Part shown: positions 34,295-46,647 of the stretch, piece by piece | How positions within the stretch are numbered: the first letter of the stretch is position 1 | Layout: each line of letters opens with the position of its first letter | DNA from: Gliomastix tumulicola | Taxonomy: Eukaryota > Ascomycota > Sordariomycetes > Hypocreales > Bionectriaceae | Reading direction: 5' to 3' | DNA: 64,000 bases | NCBI GenBank assembly: GCA_001599755.1 | Contig: BCHX01000004.1 | Location: 3,286,001-3,350,000, forward strand | Notes under the pieces: model-generated | The model's input: only the letters and a program-made list of their open reading frames with translations | What the model was told of the DNA's origin: nothing | Database searches by the model: none | Translations under genes and position numbers: made by a program

Positions 34295-35007
34295 TTTCCG
34301 AGGGCCTGGCAGGTGTCGTCGACGTCGTAATGGTTCGGGAGAGCTGCTATATCAAAGAAGACACATCAAGGCTAGCGTTGAAGACGGGAAAGCCGGCTTG
34401 AAACAACGGGTAAGTAAACGAATCGAAGAAGGGGGGAGGAGGGGCCAAGGAAGAAGCCCCAGGCTGGAACCTGAGAAGAATGAATACAAGAAGAAAAACC
34501 AATGCTTCGAATCCTAAGCCATTGTTAGAGAATAGTCGCCTGTCAAGAAAGAATGAAAGATGTGTTGCTGAGATCAAGCTGGCTTTTGGGCGGAGACTAG
34601 CGGTCGATATGCCAACTTTAGGTGGGTTGTTTACTAGGTGGCGTTGTTGCCTCGGCAACACCCCGCGTTATCTTATCGCCGGCAACCTCATGCATGATGC
34701 TCGTATCCTGCGCAACAGAACATCCAGGCAGAATGTCAGCAAATCCTCGGAATCTCGGGGAATTAAAAAGCAGGCGGTGTTTCAGAAAGTGCAGGCCCAT
34801 GCAGGCAGATATCGCTCATGAAAGCCATGGTTGTTTTCATACAGAATACATTGCACTCAATTACTCTTTGCATAAGGTACATGTTTTTCTACCCTCCTGG
34901 CAGAAGCTCTCCATATAGTAGTATATCGATCCACCAATACCCCATTTTGTAGTATAGTATAGATTTGCGTGTAGCAATGCCCATCACAATGCGCCCGCGA
35001 ATGAATC
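34295..35007. other. Intergenic, promoter of the Rid1-like gene and 3' side of scp160
   Basis: This 713-bp gap has the promoter of the minus-strand Rid1-like gene on the left, including an RFX X-box, and the 3' untranslated region of scp160 on the right. No gene is visible. Confidence 0.65.
34646..34659. promoter_or_regulatory. RFX-type X-box upstream of the Rid1-like gene
   Basis: GTTGCCTCGGCAAC is a perfect inverted repeat of GTTGCC with a 2-nt spacer, the form bound by RFX winged-helix factors (yeast Rfx1/Crt1, fungal RfxA/CPCR1). It lies 352 bp before the ATG at 34294 on the promoter side. Occupancy is untested. Confidence 0.5.
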
Positions 35008-38000
35008 TTACTCCCTCGCCTTGCTCAGGCCCTCTCGAACGGCATTGAGAATGAGCTCCTTGGCCTGCTCGACTCCCTCAGCAGAGCCAATGATCTCAAT
35101 GGCCTCATCCTTGGCCTGGTCCCGGGGCACCTGGATCTTGCAGTTGCTCTGCTTTCGGATGGAGTTGACCTTAGTGCCGTTGGGACCAATGACGAACCGG
35201 TAGGTCCGTGGGTCCGGCAGCACGAGGTAGCCCGTCGCATCGTTCTTCTGAGCCTGAGCGAGCGCCTTCTCAATGGCCTCCTTGGCCTTGCTGACGTTCT
35301 CCTGGGTTCCGCGAAGGACCCAAGGGATCTCGCCTTCCTCGCCCGCGGCCGTCTGGACAATCTTCCAAGAGTGGGCGTCCTCGTTCGTCTCAGCGTCATC
35401 CGTGATCAGAGGCAGGGCTCCTCCGTTCGCACGGGTCGACGTATCAGGTTTGGCAGGGAGAGCGTGGCCAGCATGGTCAACGGTGACTTGGTGGTTGTTC
35501 CGAAGCTGGCGGAAGAACTGGCCACCGTTGGACAGGGCGTGGTGAACATTGCGAGGAATCTGGACGGTCTCGCCCTTCTGTCTCTGGATCAGGTTCTGGA
35601 TGTGAGCCTTGGCGGCTTGCACATCGTCCGGTCGCCCAGTGACCTTGACGTCGGTGTCACCTCCACCTTGACGGGGCACGTCGATGGAAACTGAGAACTT
35701 GCTCTCCATCTGCCGCTTGGTGTCACCGCCACGACCAATGAGCGAGCGGTGCTGGTCAGTGGGGACAGAAATCACGTCGGTGATCTGATTCTCACGCTCC
35801 TCCACGATTTCCTGGATACGCTTGATGATGTTGGCAACAAGCTCGGTGCGACCTTCAACCTTGATCGTGTTACCGTCCGCATCCTGCTTGGGGAACTGGA
35901 TAGTCCTGGCAAGCTCTCGCCTGTCGTCAGAGCCGCCCGCCTTCACAACAATATCGCGCAGATTAGCACCTGTGAGGATAATTAGCATTGATTCGAATCC
36001 TGCGCATTACAACAGAAATCACTTACCACTAGCACCGATCAAGGCCTTGTGGTGCTTCTTGTCAATATCGATGGTCTGCACAACAGTGTCGTCAAAGACG
36101 GCACGCTTCTCCTCAAGGATCTTCTTCGCTTGGGCGACTTGCGCAGGGGTGCCCTTGACGATGACGTCGACAATGGGAGTGTCACGGTCCGCCGGCACAT
36201 CAATCTTGGCGCCAGTTGCCTGTCGAAGCTCGTCCAGAGCCGCGCCACCCTGTCCAATCAGAGAACCGACCTGCTTCTGCTGAACAGGAATGACAACACT
36301 GTGGGAGTGTTCCTCCAAGTATTTGAACAGGGAGTAAACCTCGTCACGAGCTTCGTCGGCGCCTCGCTTAGGACCTCGGATGATGACCTCGTCGGGAGCT
36401 TGCTGGCGTCGACCTTTGCCAGCCTCGCTAGCTACTTCTGATTGATCATCGGAAGCAGGCTTGGCGGATCGAGGGAAGAAGATAAGAACCTTGTATCGAG
36501 TCTGGAGGCGGTTGATCTGAGCGCCTTGGGCACCAATAAGTTCACGATGGAACTTGGGGTTGATCTTGAGCACATGAGTCACCTCGTCCTCGAGGGTACG
36601 GCCGAGACTCTGGATGTGGGAGCGAGCGGCCTCAGCCTTGGCCTTGGGACCCTTCAGCTCGACCTTACCATCTTGCACCTGGATCTCAACATCAAAGCGA
36701 TCCCGGAGCTCCTTGATGTTGCTTCCACCCTTGCCGATCAGGTGGTTGGCGAACTTCTGGGGGAAATCAAAGGTGAGTGTGAAGCCCCGCTCCTTATCAT
36801 CCTGCTTCTCCTGCTCGATGAAGGCCTCGGCCTTGGAGGCAAGAGACTTGACACCAGACTCGGGACCACGCAGGGTGATGGTAGTACCGAGCTTAGAGAC
36901 CCTGACGGGGATCTGATCTGAGGACCGACTTTCCTGCTCCTTCTTAATGAAGCGGCGAAGTCTCTCATGGAACTTGGCTGGTACATCCAACGTAGCACTG
37001 CTTAGCTCCTCTTGCTTGCTGATAAGGTCCAGGACATGCTTGCGAGCATCCTCCAGGCCCTTCTTGAAAGCAGCAATCTCACCATCGGAAGGCTTAGTGC
37101 GAGGCAGCTGGTAAGGACCATCAGCAGGATCCGGTCCCTCGTAAACGAGGAGAACCGGTGCATCAGCTTCGGACGCCTCAGGGACGACGAGGTAAACCCC
37201 GAAATCGTCCTTCAGCTGTGGTGTGACGTTGCTGCGCAGGTGCTGATGGAAGAAGGGATCAACAGCTACGCACTCGAGTCGCGAAGGGGGGTGGCCATTG
37301 ACAATGCCAGTAATCTCGGACTGAGCGCGAATGGCATTCTTTCCCTCTCGCGAGTAGAGTTCCCAAGGCAAAGCACCCTGCTGGGAGAAAGGGGTGTTGA
37401 TGTGAGTGTTGTAGAGCTTCTCCAGACGCTCAATCTCTTTACGCTGCCGAAGGTAGCGCGTGACATAGCCAGCGTGGGCTGCTTGACCTCCAGGAGCGCT
37501 GCGATGAAAGCGTCCAATGTCAATGTTAGACATCTGCATCCCCATAGCCAGGTCCATGGCCTTTTCAGCGCCGGCCTGTACCTGGTCGGGAGGACCAAGC
37601 ACAGTCACGAGATCATCCTCCTCGTCGGTCGGGAGCAGGATGATACATCCAGTCTCGGCGAAGAAGTCATCCGTGGGGAGTCCTCGATCACCGATGATGA
37701 ATTGATGGCGGCCTCGCTGGATGGAGAGCTGCTCCATCTGAAGCTGCTTGTGGAGCTCGTTGGCCTGGCGTTCGATTTCAGCCCGGGCGGCCTGCACAGC
37801 GGCCCGATCTCCAGCCAGTTGAATATGATTCTCCTCGGCAGGGATAAACTGAGGGCGTTCTCCAGCATCGGAGGCAACGAGACTCGGTGCCGTAGCAAAG
37901 ACCTGGTGAGGAGGCACTCTAATCTGGATGCCGCTGCCATCCTCAAGCGCCTGAGCCTGAGCGTTGTGTGGGCCAGCGATGAACGGATAGAAGGCAGCCG

Positions 38001-38913
38001 GTACTCCGCGAACCTTAGTCTGCACACTAGCAGACCGCTCGCCGGCGATCTTCAGGATTTCGTTACGGGCCGAAGCAGCGGAAAGTGCATTGCCCTCAAC
38101 GACAACGTCGATTGTTGCGTCGTCGTCGTCGTCCTGAACCTGTGATTCATCGAGCTTGGGCATCTGAATCCTAGCGCCGGTCTTTTCCTGGAGGCTCCTA
38201 ATCATAGAACCTCCCTTTCCAATGATGTGCGCGCGAGAGGACTGAGGAATGGGAACCCTGATCGATTGCTGCCTTAGGTTAGTATCCAGTTCTCAAGGAC
38301 AGAGGCGGGAAATACGTACCTTGGTGCCAATCTGCTGGACCAGGTCCTTGAGTGCCTGTTGAGCGACGTCTTGAGGACCTGTGGCATCAAACTTGAGACG
38401 GCCGTTGGAGGACGTGGACATGGAAATGTTAGCGCGAGACTTGCGGTTGATGTCCTTGATGATGTCGGGAATAGGTCGCTTCAGCTGGCCCCGGGGAATG
38501 ATATACTGGGGCTCGAGATTGACAGTCTCAACACTCCGACCCGGGATGAACACAGCCGGGGTAGCCTTCTGAGCGGGCGCAGAAGGGCTAGGAACGGGAG
38601 CCGGGGTGGCAGCAGGGCTCGTGCCATTAGTCTTTCCAGCTGCATTGTTCTTTGCGCCCCAGACTGGAGCAACATTGGCAGCAGCCTTGCCCTTGGAAGC
38701 GCCTAGCTCTGGGAAGAGCTCATGGGATTGGGTGTCGAATGGCTTCGGAGCCTTCTTCGTCTCGGTGGACTCGGGCTTCACGGGCAGATCTTCGTCCTGA
38801 ACGTCCTCGACAGTAACGGGGTGGGCACTTTCGTGCACCTGGCGAAGCTTCTGCGCGGCGGAGGGCTCGCCGGCAGCGGCGGATGCAGAGGCTCCGGCAA
38901 CGGTGCTCGACAT
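35008..38913 (-). CDS. scp160: Multi-KH-domain RNA-binding protein Scp160/vigilin
   Basis: Three exons (38913-38320, 38268-36027, 35969-35008) join to 1265 residues. Scp160/vigilin binds mRNAs and polysomes, largely at the ER surface, through an array of KH domains. GxxG loops are visible in IIGKGGSMIR, LIGKGGSNIK, LIGAQGAQIN, LIGQGGAALD, LIGASGANLR, LIGRGGDTKR and VIGPNGTKVN. Further units have altered loops, such as ALSNGGQFFR and FIAGPHNAQA, so the full number is probably ten or more with several degenerate ones. The N-terminal ~150 residues are Ala/Pro-rich and acidic (ETKKAPKPFDTQSHELFPEL). Both introns sit next to or within KH units; the second cuts the codon for the last Gly of LIGASG. 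The first exon ends at IGTK in phase 0. The call is secure. Confidence 0.94.
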
Positions 38914-41269
38914 TGTAACGATGTGCGCAAAAGGGCTGTTATTAGGGTATGCCTAGGCGAGGGGCAGTCGGAGTTGAGACACTAGAGAAGGGCGTCAGCA
39001 AGCCATTGGATTTGGGAGGATCCATCTGTGAGACACACGAGGGGGGGTTTCTGTGAGAAACGCACCTATAAAAAGGTCGGGACACAAGCCAGCGTGTTGT
39101 GCCACACCGCAATTGCTCGTGAGACTCGAGGGGAGCTAGACAAGGTATAGAGATGGAAATGTTAAGTCTACGGCTCGGGAACGAACAGTAGACAGCAGAA
39201 ACCGGTGACCAGAGAGGGAGAACCAAGGAAGAGAGCCGATGCCACCGAGGAGAGGATGGTACCGGGGGAGGGAGAGATGCTTCTGAGGATGGGCGTGGAA
39301 ATTTGTGGAAGAACCGACAGTGTTGAGGTCGAAGTTGGTTGTCCAAGCTCCTTCCCGTCTCCTGACAGAGTAAAGCCCCAGATTTGTCGCTACGCCAATT
39401 ATAGCAGGGTCCGAAGATTTTCCTGGTGGACCGTGGAGGCCATTCGGTACAACCTGGCCTTAACGAAGGCAGGTGAAAGGGAGGGAAAGACGGGGAATGG
39501 AACTATGGGAATTATTCTGGAATGGTCCCAGGCGTCGAATATAATCGTCAAAATGTGTGGGCTGTGCTGTTTTCCCTTTGCTATTTATCCAGTTACGCCA
39601 CAACTTTAAAGGCACTGCGTCCTCAGTCACCTGCACTGCGAAGTAAATCATACACGGCGACGGGCTTTGCACAAGCAGGTACCCGGACATTTTGGCTGTC
39701 TCCAAGCATGTGCGATCTGAGAGAGTGCTCTACCCGATACGTGCTCCAAGCCGCTATGAACGACTTCCCCAGGAAAATTTCAAGAAACAAGTCAAGCACA
39801 AAGCATCAATAAGAACAATTAGACTGGACATGACGTCTCGAGTCCCGAGTACGGACACAGGAACACACATTGGCCCTACCAAGTCGAGACAGTACTCTAG
39901 GGTAGGTGGAGGAAGAAGCTCCTGTCTCGATACGAGACGGGTGGTGTGATGCAGAGCCACCATCAGTCGAAATATTCTCACGGCCCCCTGAACTGGGTGA
40001 CTGGTTACCCATTGAACTCGGATCGATAATCCCTCAGACCAAGGAGCAAAGACCAGACGAGGCGAAACCCCCAATTTGCTGCACATGCATAGATGAGGTG
40101 GTGAGCACGATCTGCTGTGCATGCCCAACCGCTGAGTGGTGGGGTGTCTGGTGGGATACTTCATGTTCCAGCAGCCGCCGATAAAATGGTGCCCGGGCGT
40201 TATCTGAAGTACACCCCGTCGGCAAATAGGATTCGATGGGAGTCGGCACATTGACCAATTCATGGGCTCCTGGACCCTGATATTAGGTATCAACTGCCAA
40301 CGCTGACAAGCCGAGCTGACTGCCTCAAGCGAATGCCGTCCGGATCACAATCCTTGCCCCCGAACGACAGGTCATTGTTGCAGGGCACAATAATGAAGGG
40401 TATTAATGGGTATTATACAACCACATGGTTTGCATTATTGTACCGGTCTTGAATAGATCCGGGAGAGGAACCCCGAGCGTTCAGAGCTTCATCACCTTTT
40501 TTTGGCCCTGGAAATATCCGTCAGTTGAAGTTCGTATCGGCTTTGCCCCCTCCAAGGTCCTACCAGTAATTGAGGTCCCACGTCATGCGCGAGGGACGTT
40601 ATCCTCTCAGGTAAGTGACATAAAAAGCAGGGTGGATAGCGCCAACGTTTCCGGTAGCATCTTTTATGTCCCCTGAATGCCCCTCAAATCCATGCCCAGC
40701 AGATATCATCATCGGCCATCGAAGTGGGTGCGGCCGTCACAGCTCCCAGCATTGCCAGCCTAACAGCAGGTTATCCTTGTACCAAAGCCACTAAACCCCA
40801 AACCGCCCCCCCTCCTTGAATCCATCTTCGTCAGAGGCTGTCCACTGGTACGAGCGACAACACCTCACACCTGGGAAAACGTGGGAAAAGAGTTGAGGAG
40901 ATTACAGGTCCCGAACGGAGTGCGCGCGCGCTAGCTCTGGTTCTTTTTCTTCCTCGACCTATGGTTGATTCTTCCCGACCTGAACCATCTTACCTTATCC
41001 CACCTTCTCTGCGGCCCTCTCCCTTCCTCGCGCCTTCTGCCATCACCATCAACCCTGCGCGCCGTGCGCACTAGCTTGTACCTCGCTAGTAGTCGGGCCA
41101 CTCCAATCTCGCATTCCGGAGTACCAGCTACGGTGTTTCAGCCCACCACGCACCGCCCGCGCCGGTACCGAGTACTTGACTGCAGTTACTGGACTACGGG
41201 GATCTACATTACTAAGGTAAAAGGCCATTGAAGGGAGCGGACAGGGTGATCCGCATTTTAATAATTATC
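38914..41269. other. Divergent promoter region between scp160 and ste20
   Basis: This 2.36 kb gap separates two divergent genes and should hold both promoters and a long leader for ste20 (C+T-rich blocks near 40934-41110). Short upstream ATGs exist, but none forms a convincing gene. A GCGCGCGCGC run lies near 40921. No RNA gene is seen. Confidence 0.6.
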
Positions 41270-43993
41270 ATGGACACGCCGTCTCTCAACAGCACCAATT
41301 CTCATCGCCGCAAACTCGTCAAGAAGAAGCGCCCGTCCCATCAGCAGCCGCCTCCTCCATCCTCTGGAAGGGCGTCCAATGCTGGCCGCGACGACGACTA
41401 CTCACAGAGCACCCGGAGCTCCAACAGCCTAACGCGCCGGCCGAGCGCTCCCCACGCCCACTCTAGTCAGCATTACACCACTTCTACCGCGTCCTCTCCT
41501 CAACAGCCGGATCCCTCACAAGGTGGTGGCGACTTTGCGCTCCCCTTGCAAGATACATATCCCAACTACCTCGCCGGCCCAACCTACACAGCCTCCGGAC
41601 AGACGGCGGTAGCACCCGACGACTTCATTGGCGCTCCATTTGACAGTGCCGGCATACTCAACCGCCTCGACGCTGCAAAGCCCGTCAGTCCGATCCTTAT
41701 CGACGAGCAATACAAGCAGTACGGCCCGCAATCGCCCTCCCAGCGGTCGCACGTCTCTCCGGTCGTTGCCCGCTACAGTTCAGACCTACAGCGGTTTCCC
41801 AGTCAACCCTCACCCGGCTTTGCCAATATGGACGCTTCCTCCGAGAAGAGCCTGAGTAGTCGACTTGGAGCCGACCATTCCCTCTCAGCCACCAAGCGAC
41901 TCTCTGACGATGGGCGTGAGAGCAAGGGAGGAGGCCTTCGCAAGAAGTCTGGCCTTTCCAACTTCGTGAACAGCTTGGTGGGGGCGCCCAAGAAGCCTGT
42001 CATTTCAGCTCCTGAGAACCCAGTCCACCTCACGCATGTCGGCTATGACAGCAACACCGGACAGTTCACGGTAAGTGGCGCAATGAGCTACCCTCACTCC
42101 CCTGCGTTTATTCTGACCTGCTGTAGGGCTTGCCCAAAGAATGGCAGCGATTGATCAACGAGAGCGGCATCTCGGAAAAGGAGAGGCGAGAGCACCCACA
42201 GACAATGGTCAACATTCTACAATTCTACAAGGAGACAACGGAGCGCGGGCACGAAGACCAGGTTCTGGAGAAATTTGCTGCGTCACCTGGTATGATGTCT
42301 AGCAATTACACCAGTAAGTTGACCCTTGCCGATCCTAACCGTGAGCGAAGCGTGCTGACATTTTGTTCCCCAGAGGACTTCGAGAATCCTCGAGCGCCCC
42401 CTCCAGTACCGACCAGAGCACCAGGACCTCAGAAGCAGTTAATGCCACAGCGAGCAGCCCCCAAGCCACCGGTCGCATCTGCCCAAACATATGCACCAGC
42501 CCCATCCTATGCACCGAAAGACTCGGGTATCGGCATGTCCCAGCAGTCAGAAGACTCATTCACAGCCCACCAGAGCCAGAACCAGAGCTACAACCACACT
42601 CATCCTCAGGGAGACCTCAGCCAGATCCCCGAGAAGCTACTGGCGAACACGGGAATTCGACCAAATCAATCGCCGTACGGAAGTCCCAACCCTCAGCTGT
42701 CCCCCGCCCTGCAATCAACCGCCTACCAACAGCAATTGATGCAGCAGCAGCAGGAGCAGGCTTTGGCTCAGGCTCAAGCTGCCATGGGCGGTCAAGGCGC
42801 TTACTCGGCTGCCAGACCCCCCGGACAACCTGCCCCTCATCCGGCTGCGCATCTTAACCAGGGCTACAACCGCCCACCGAACGCAAACGGCGCAACTGAT
42901 GCGCAGAAACAGCAGCTTGCAGCCGGTCCCCAGCCAAGGGCGCGCCACCGATCACGGCACAGCAATGGCATTGATGTGGTGGAGTCGCTGAAGCGCATTT
43001 GCAGTGAAGGCGATCCTCGTGAGATCTTCAAAGGTTTCACCAAGATTGGCCAAGGTGCTTCTGGTGGCGTCTTCACAGGCCACGAAAAGGGGAGTAACCG
43101 ATTGGTGGCTATCAAGCAGATGAACTTGGAGCAGCAGCCAAAGAAGGATCTCATTATCAATGAGATCATTGTGATGAAGGAGAGCTCGCATCCTAACATT
43201 GTCAACTTCCTGGATAGCTACCTCTGCGGCGGGGAGCTGTGGGTTATTATGGAATTCATGGAGGGNGGCAGCCTCACGGATGTCGTCACGTTCAACATCA
43301 TGACCGAGGGTCAGATCGCGTCGGTCTGCCGAGAGACGCTTAAGGGGCTGCAGCACCTGCATTCCAAGGGTGTTATCCACCGTGACATCAAGTCAGACAA
43401 CATTCTTCTGTCCAATGAGGGTCACATCAAGCTCAGTAAGTTGGCTGCATCACAAGGCATGTCGTGCGCGTAGCACTAACGAGATGGGACAGCTGATTTC
43501 GGCTTCTGTGCGACGATCAACGAAACACAGAATAAGCGGACGACGATGGTTGGCACACCTTACTGGATGGCCCCAGAAGTTGTCACACGTAAGGAGTATG
43601 GCAGGAAGGTGGACATCTGGTCTCTCGGTATTATGTCTATCGAGATGCTCGAGGGTGAACCACCGTACCTGACCGAATCTCCTCTCCGAGCCCTTTGGCT
43701 CATCGCGACCAATGGCACGCCGAAGATCAAGGACGAGCAAAACTTGTCCCCTGTGTTCAGGGATTTCTTGTACTTCGCGCTCAAGGTCGACCCCGAGAAG
43801 CGAGCCAGCGCTCATGATCTCCTCAGGGTAAGTTGTTACAGATTGATTGGCCCCCCCACGTTTCGTCACTCCTGCTAATAGTCCAATTTTCCAGCACGAC
43901 TTCATGAAGCAGTGCGTCGACCTCGGTCAACTAGCACCGCTAGTACGAGCTGCACGAGAGCAGCGTGCCCAGGAGAAGGCTCGAAAGGGATAG
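41270..43993 (+). CDS. ste20: PAK-family serine/threonine kinase Ste20
   Basis: Five exons (41270-42070, 42127-42313, 42374-43435, 43493-43827, 43895-43993) join to 827 residues. Ste20 is the Cdc42/Rac effector kinase acting in MAPK cascades, polarity and hyphal growth. A long disordered N-terminus precedes the CRIB/p21-binding region at residues ~244-300 (ISAPENPVHLTHVGYD, GLPKEWQRLI). A Gln-rich linker follows. The kinase domain is at ~545-795 with GQGASGG, VAIKQMN, HRDIKSDN, TDFGF and the PAK signature GTPYWMAPEVVT. I see no PH domain before the CRIB, which argues for Ste20 over Cla4; the ending LAPLVRAAREQRAQEKARKG also suits Ste20. The start is the first ATG. Base 43266 is N, but the codon GGN is Gly in any case (FMEGGSLTD). 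Introns split TDFG and the end of the kinase fold. Confidence 0.92.
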
Positions 43994-46479
43994 AGAAAGA
44001 AGCGAGCGGCTTGAAATGTTTCAGAAGCGACGATTTCAAAGGATACCCGAAACGTATCAGACTCTGGGCACCCGCAGCAAATGCCATGGTTATCTAGTCA
44101 TGAAGTTCAAGCTCCCAGTGCCCTTCGACGCCAGCCGTGACAGGGGATGATTCGTGCGCTGCTATTTTTACTTCTTTTTCTACCTTGGGATGCGGGATCG
44201 CAACTCGACACGGAACGACTTGATTTTTGAACACCGAACATATGTACTCATGATTTTGCTTGCCAAGTAGAGGCAGCATCAACTCAGCTACCGAAGCTGA
44301 GACACCCGTGCCTGTGGTAACAACCCAAAAAAGCAAGGAACAAGCACGAAAAGGATATATACCCCTCTCTCTTCAGCTACACTCACCAGTTTAGACCGTT
44401 TTTGCTACAAATTCACACTTCTTCTACATTTAAGGTTCATGATGAAATGCTACATTGTGACGTCGTGTTGTGTCTTCACCGACGGGAGGTTTGGGCTCCC
44501 GCGTGACTGCCGATCTTTTCTTGAATGATCTGGAAGTGACAGGGTCGATCCTCGATCTGACCTATCGTTGCCCGTGGGGCAGGGGCCTTGGTTTTTTTTT
44601 TTTTTCGCGGGGCAACCTTTCAACCTTCCACCAGGTTGAACCTTCGACGGCTCAATGGGAGCATCATTATTTCTGGAAGTAAGATGATGCCCAGAGTAAG
44701 AGTGATAGATATAAAAGACAAGACGAGACAGCGAGCGCTCTTGAAATGCAGCACATATAGGGCGATTGAGAGCTTAACCATACGCAGGTGCGAATAACCC
44801 CGCTATCTCTGCTGCTTAGTCTGTGTTACACCCTCACGCGAAATATCAATGAGGGAGCTCACGTGGGCCAAGAATACCCAAACACTACCTTGAAGGTCAA
44901 GACTGCTGGCCCTGATTGAAAAGTCATTGGCATTTTTCGCTTCGCAAATGTCTGAACTCATCAAGAAATGAAGTGATTGATGAGTGTGAGATGATGCGGT
45001 GAAGGGCACGCGGGTAGATGTGAAAGTGCCAGGTCAAGAAGTCTTTTGATTTCCCAGACTATTGTTCTAGCCCGGTTCTGGTATTGTGCAATGATACAAG
45101 GACTACCATAACAATATGTCGTAGATGAATTCATAGCATGGATGATGTAATTACGGCTACAACAAGTGTTGAAAAGTTGCTATTGACTAAGTACTTATCT
45201 AAACGACGTCAGCATCACTACAGACTATACAAAATGGTTATGACTAGATGGTTTACTTATCCTGACTGGAGACCTAAGTCACTGTATCGGCCCGCATGCG
45301 AGGCAGCTGCCAAAGGACTCCAGCAGCCCTTTGGCGACATCACCCTCGGCATCGATCGAGCGGCATGTTCTTTCTACGCCCTGATTTCTCTCCTTTGTCT
45401 TTCTTTCTTGTTTCCTCTGTCTTTTTCCTTCGACATAGTACATAGATCTTTTGGACCGAGCCATGTTTGGCCAGAATTGACCATACCGTTACTCATACCG
45501 CATGAAGAAAAAAAATTTAAATATTCATCCACCACCAACCCCGATACTAGCGAAGATGGTCGTAGGGAAGACAGAGACGTTCTTCATTTTTCCCTCACAA
45601 GAAGAGACTGCAAATCCTTTCGCAAAGGGACGATCGATCTGTTGTGAAGCCGTCGCAGAGCTGACCGGGGACTGTCTGAAGTTTACGACGTCAAGACAGC
45701 TCGAGTTATCGAGGGGAAGTGGGAGGCGCCATGTCTCGTGGCAACTCTATCGATGCTCATGTTTCCTATCGGAATTCCTGTTCTTAGGGGCAAAATTACT
45801 CTTTTCAACACACATGAAAAGACTCACCTGTCGCTGACAAGGTTCCTAGTGTCATTATAAGGAGGCTATAGACAGTGCTGTCCTTGGGTCACTGCAGCTC
45901 ATTGAACAGCCATATGTAGATTCTGTTTACTTTGGATTCTTGTCTCCTGGCAGTGAAAAATCCGCCGGGTTCCCCCGCATACCTAAGCTTTTGGTTAGTT
46001 GAAGATCACGATGGAGTCGTTTCACACGGAACGGCTTGGCCCGCTTTGTTGGCCATCATTTATTATTACCCCACGATGGAGTCAACTTTTACACTTCAAC
46101 CTCCTCCACACGCCACATACAACACGAAGTCAACAGCAGTTTCAAGGCGCAAACAAGAGTAAAAAGTGTTGAGGTGTCCATTAATGCCCGCGTCAACCAA
46201 CAAGTCGACGCCGGGCCAATCTTTCCAGATCATCTTTATATGTCTATCCTCTATGGATCAGAAAATGCAAATTCCTGCCTAGCAACGAACGACTGTCGTT
46301 GCGAATCCTGAACTCCATGCAAAAAGTAGTAACCCATAGTTACTCAAGAAAAAAAGAGGAGAAAGAAAAACCAGACAAAATAAGAGAGTTTTGTGTGTGT
46401 GAGCAACTCTCAGACGCTCCTTTCTTTTAGTCGCAAAAAGAGACAACACAAAGAAAACCGCCCCCGCAGTATGTCGCTG

Positions 46480-46514
<35 letters not shown>

Positions 46515-46647
46515 CAACCCAAATTCCGTCTATGTGCTGTTCCCCAAACTCCTGTAGAGGCGCCAATTGGCTTTGCAACTTAGATGGTTGCAGCCAGTGC
46601 GTCTCAGTGGTATATGCCGTTGGGGCTTATCGAAACGTTGGGATTGC
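43994..46647. other. Intergenic between convergent ste20 and the SDR gene
   Basis: This 2.65 kb gap lies between two 3' ends, which is unusually long for convergent genes. It holds a poly-T run near 44593-44605 and a (GT)14 tract at 46485-46512. Open frames of up to ~170 codons (for example 45138-45647) show no family features. I see no tRNA. Confidence 0.5.
46485..46512. repeat. (GT)14 microsatellite downstream of the SDR gene
   Basis: A clean GT tract of about 14 units lies 136-163 bp beyond the stop of the minus-strand SDR gene, so it may be transcribed as (CA)n in its 3' untranslated region. Confidence 0.93.

Noticed and set aside
37012..38145. 377-codon open frame antisense to scp160
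   Set aside because: Lies within the KH array coding sequence and shows no independent domain or start context.
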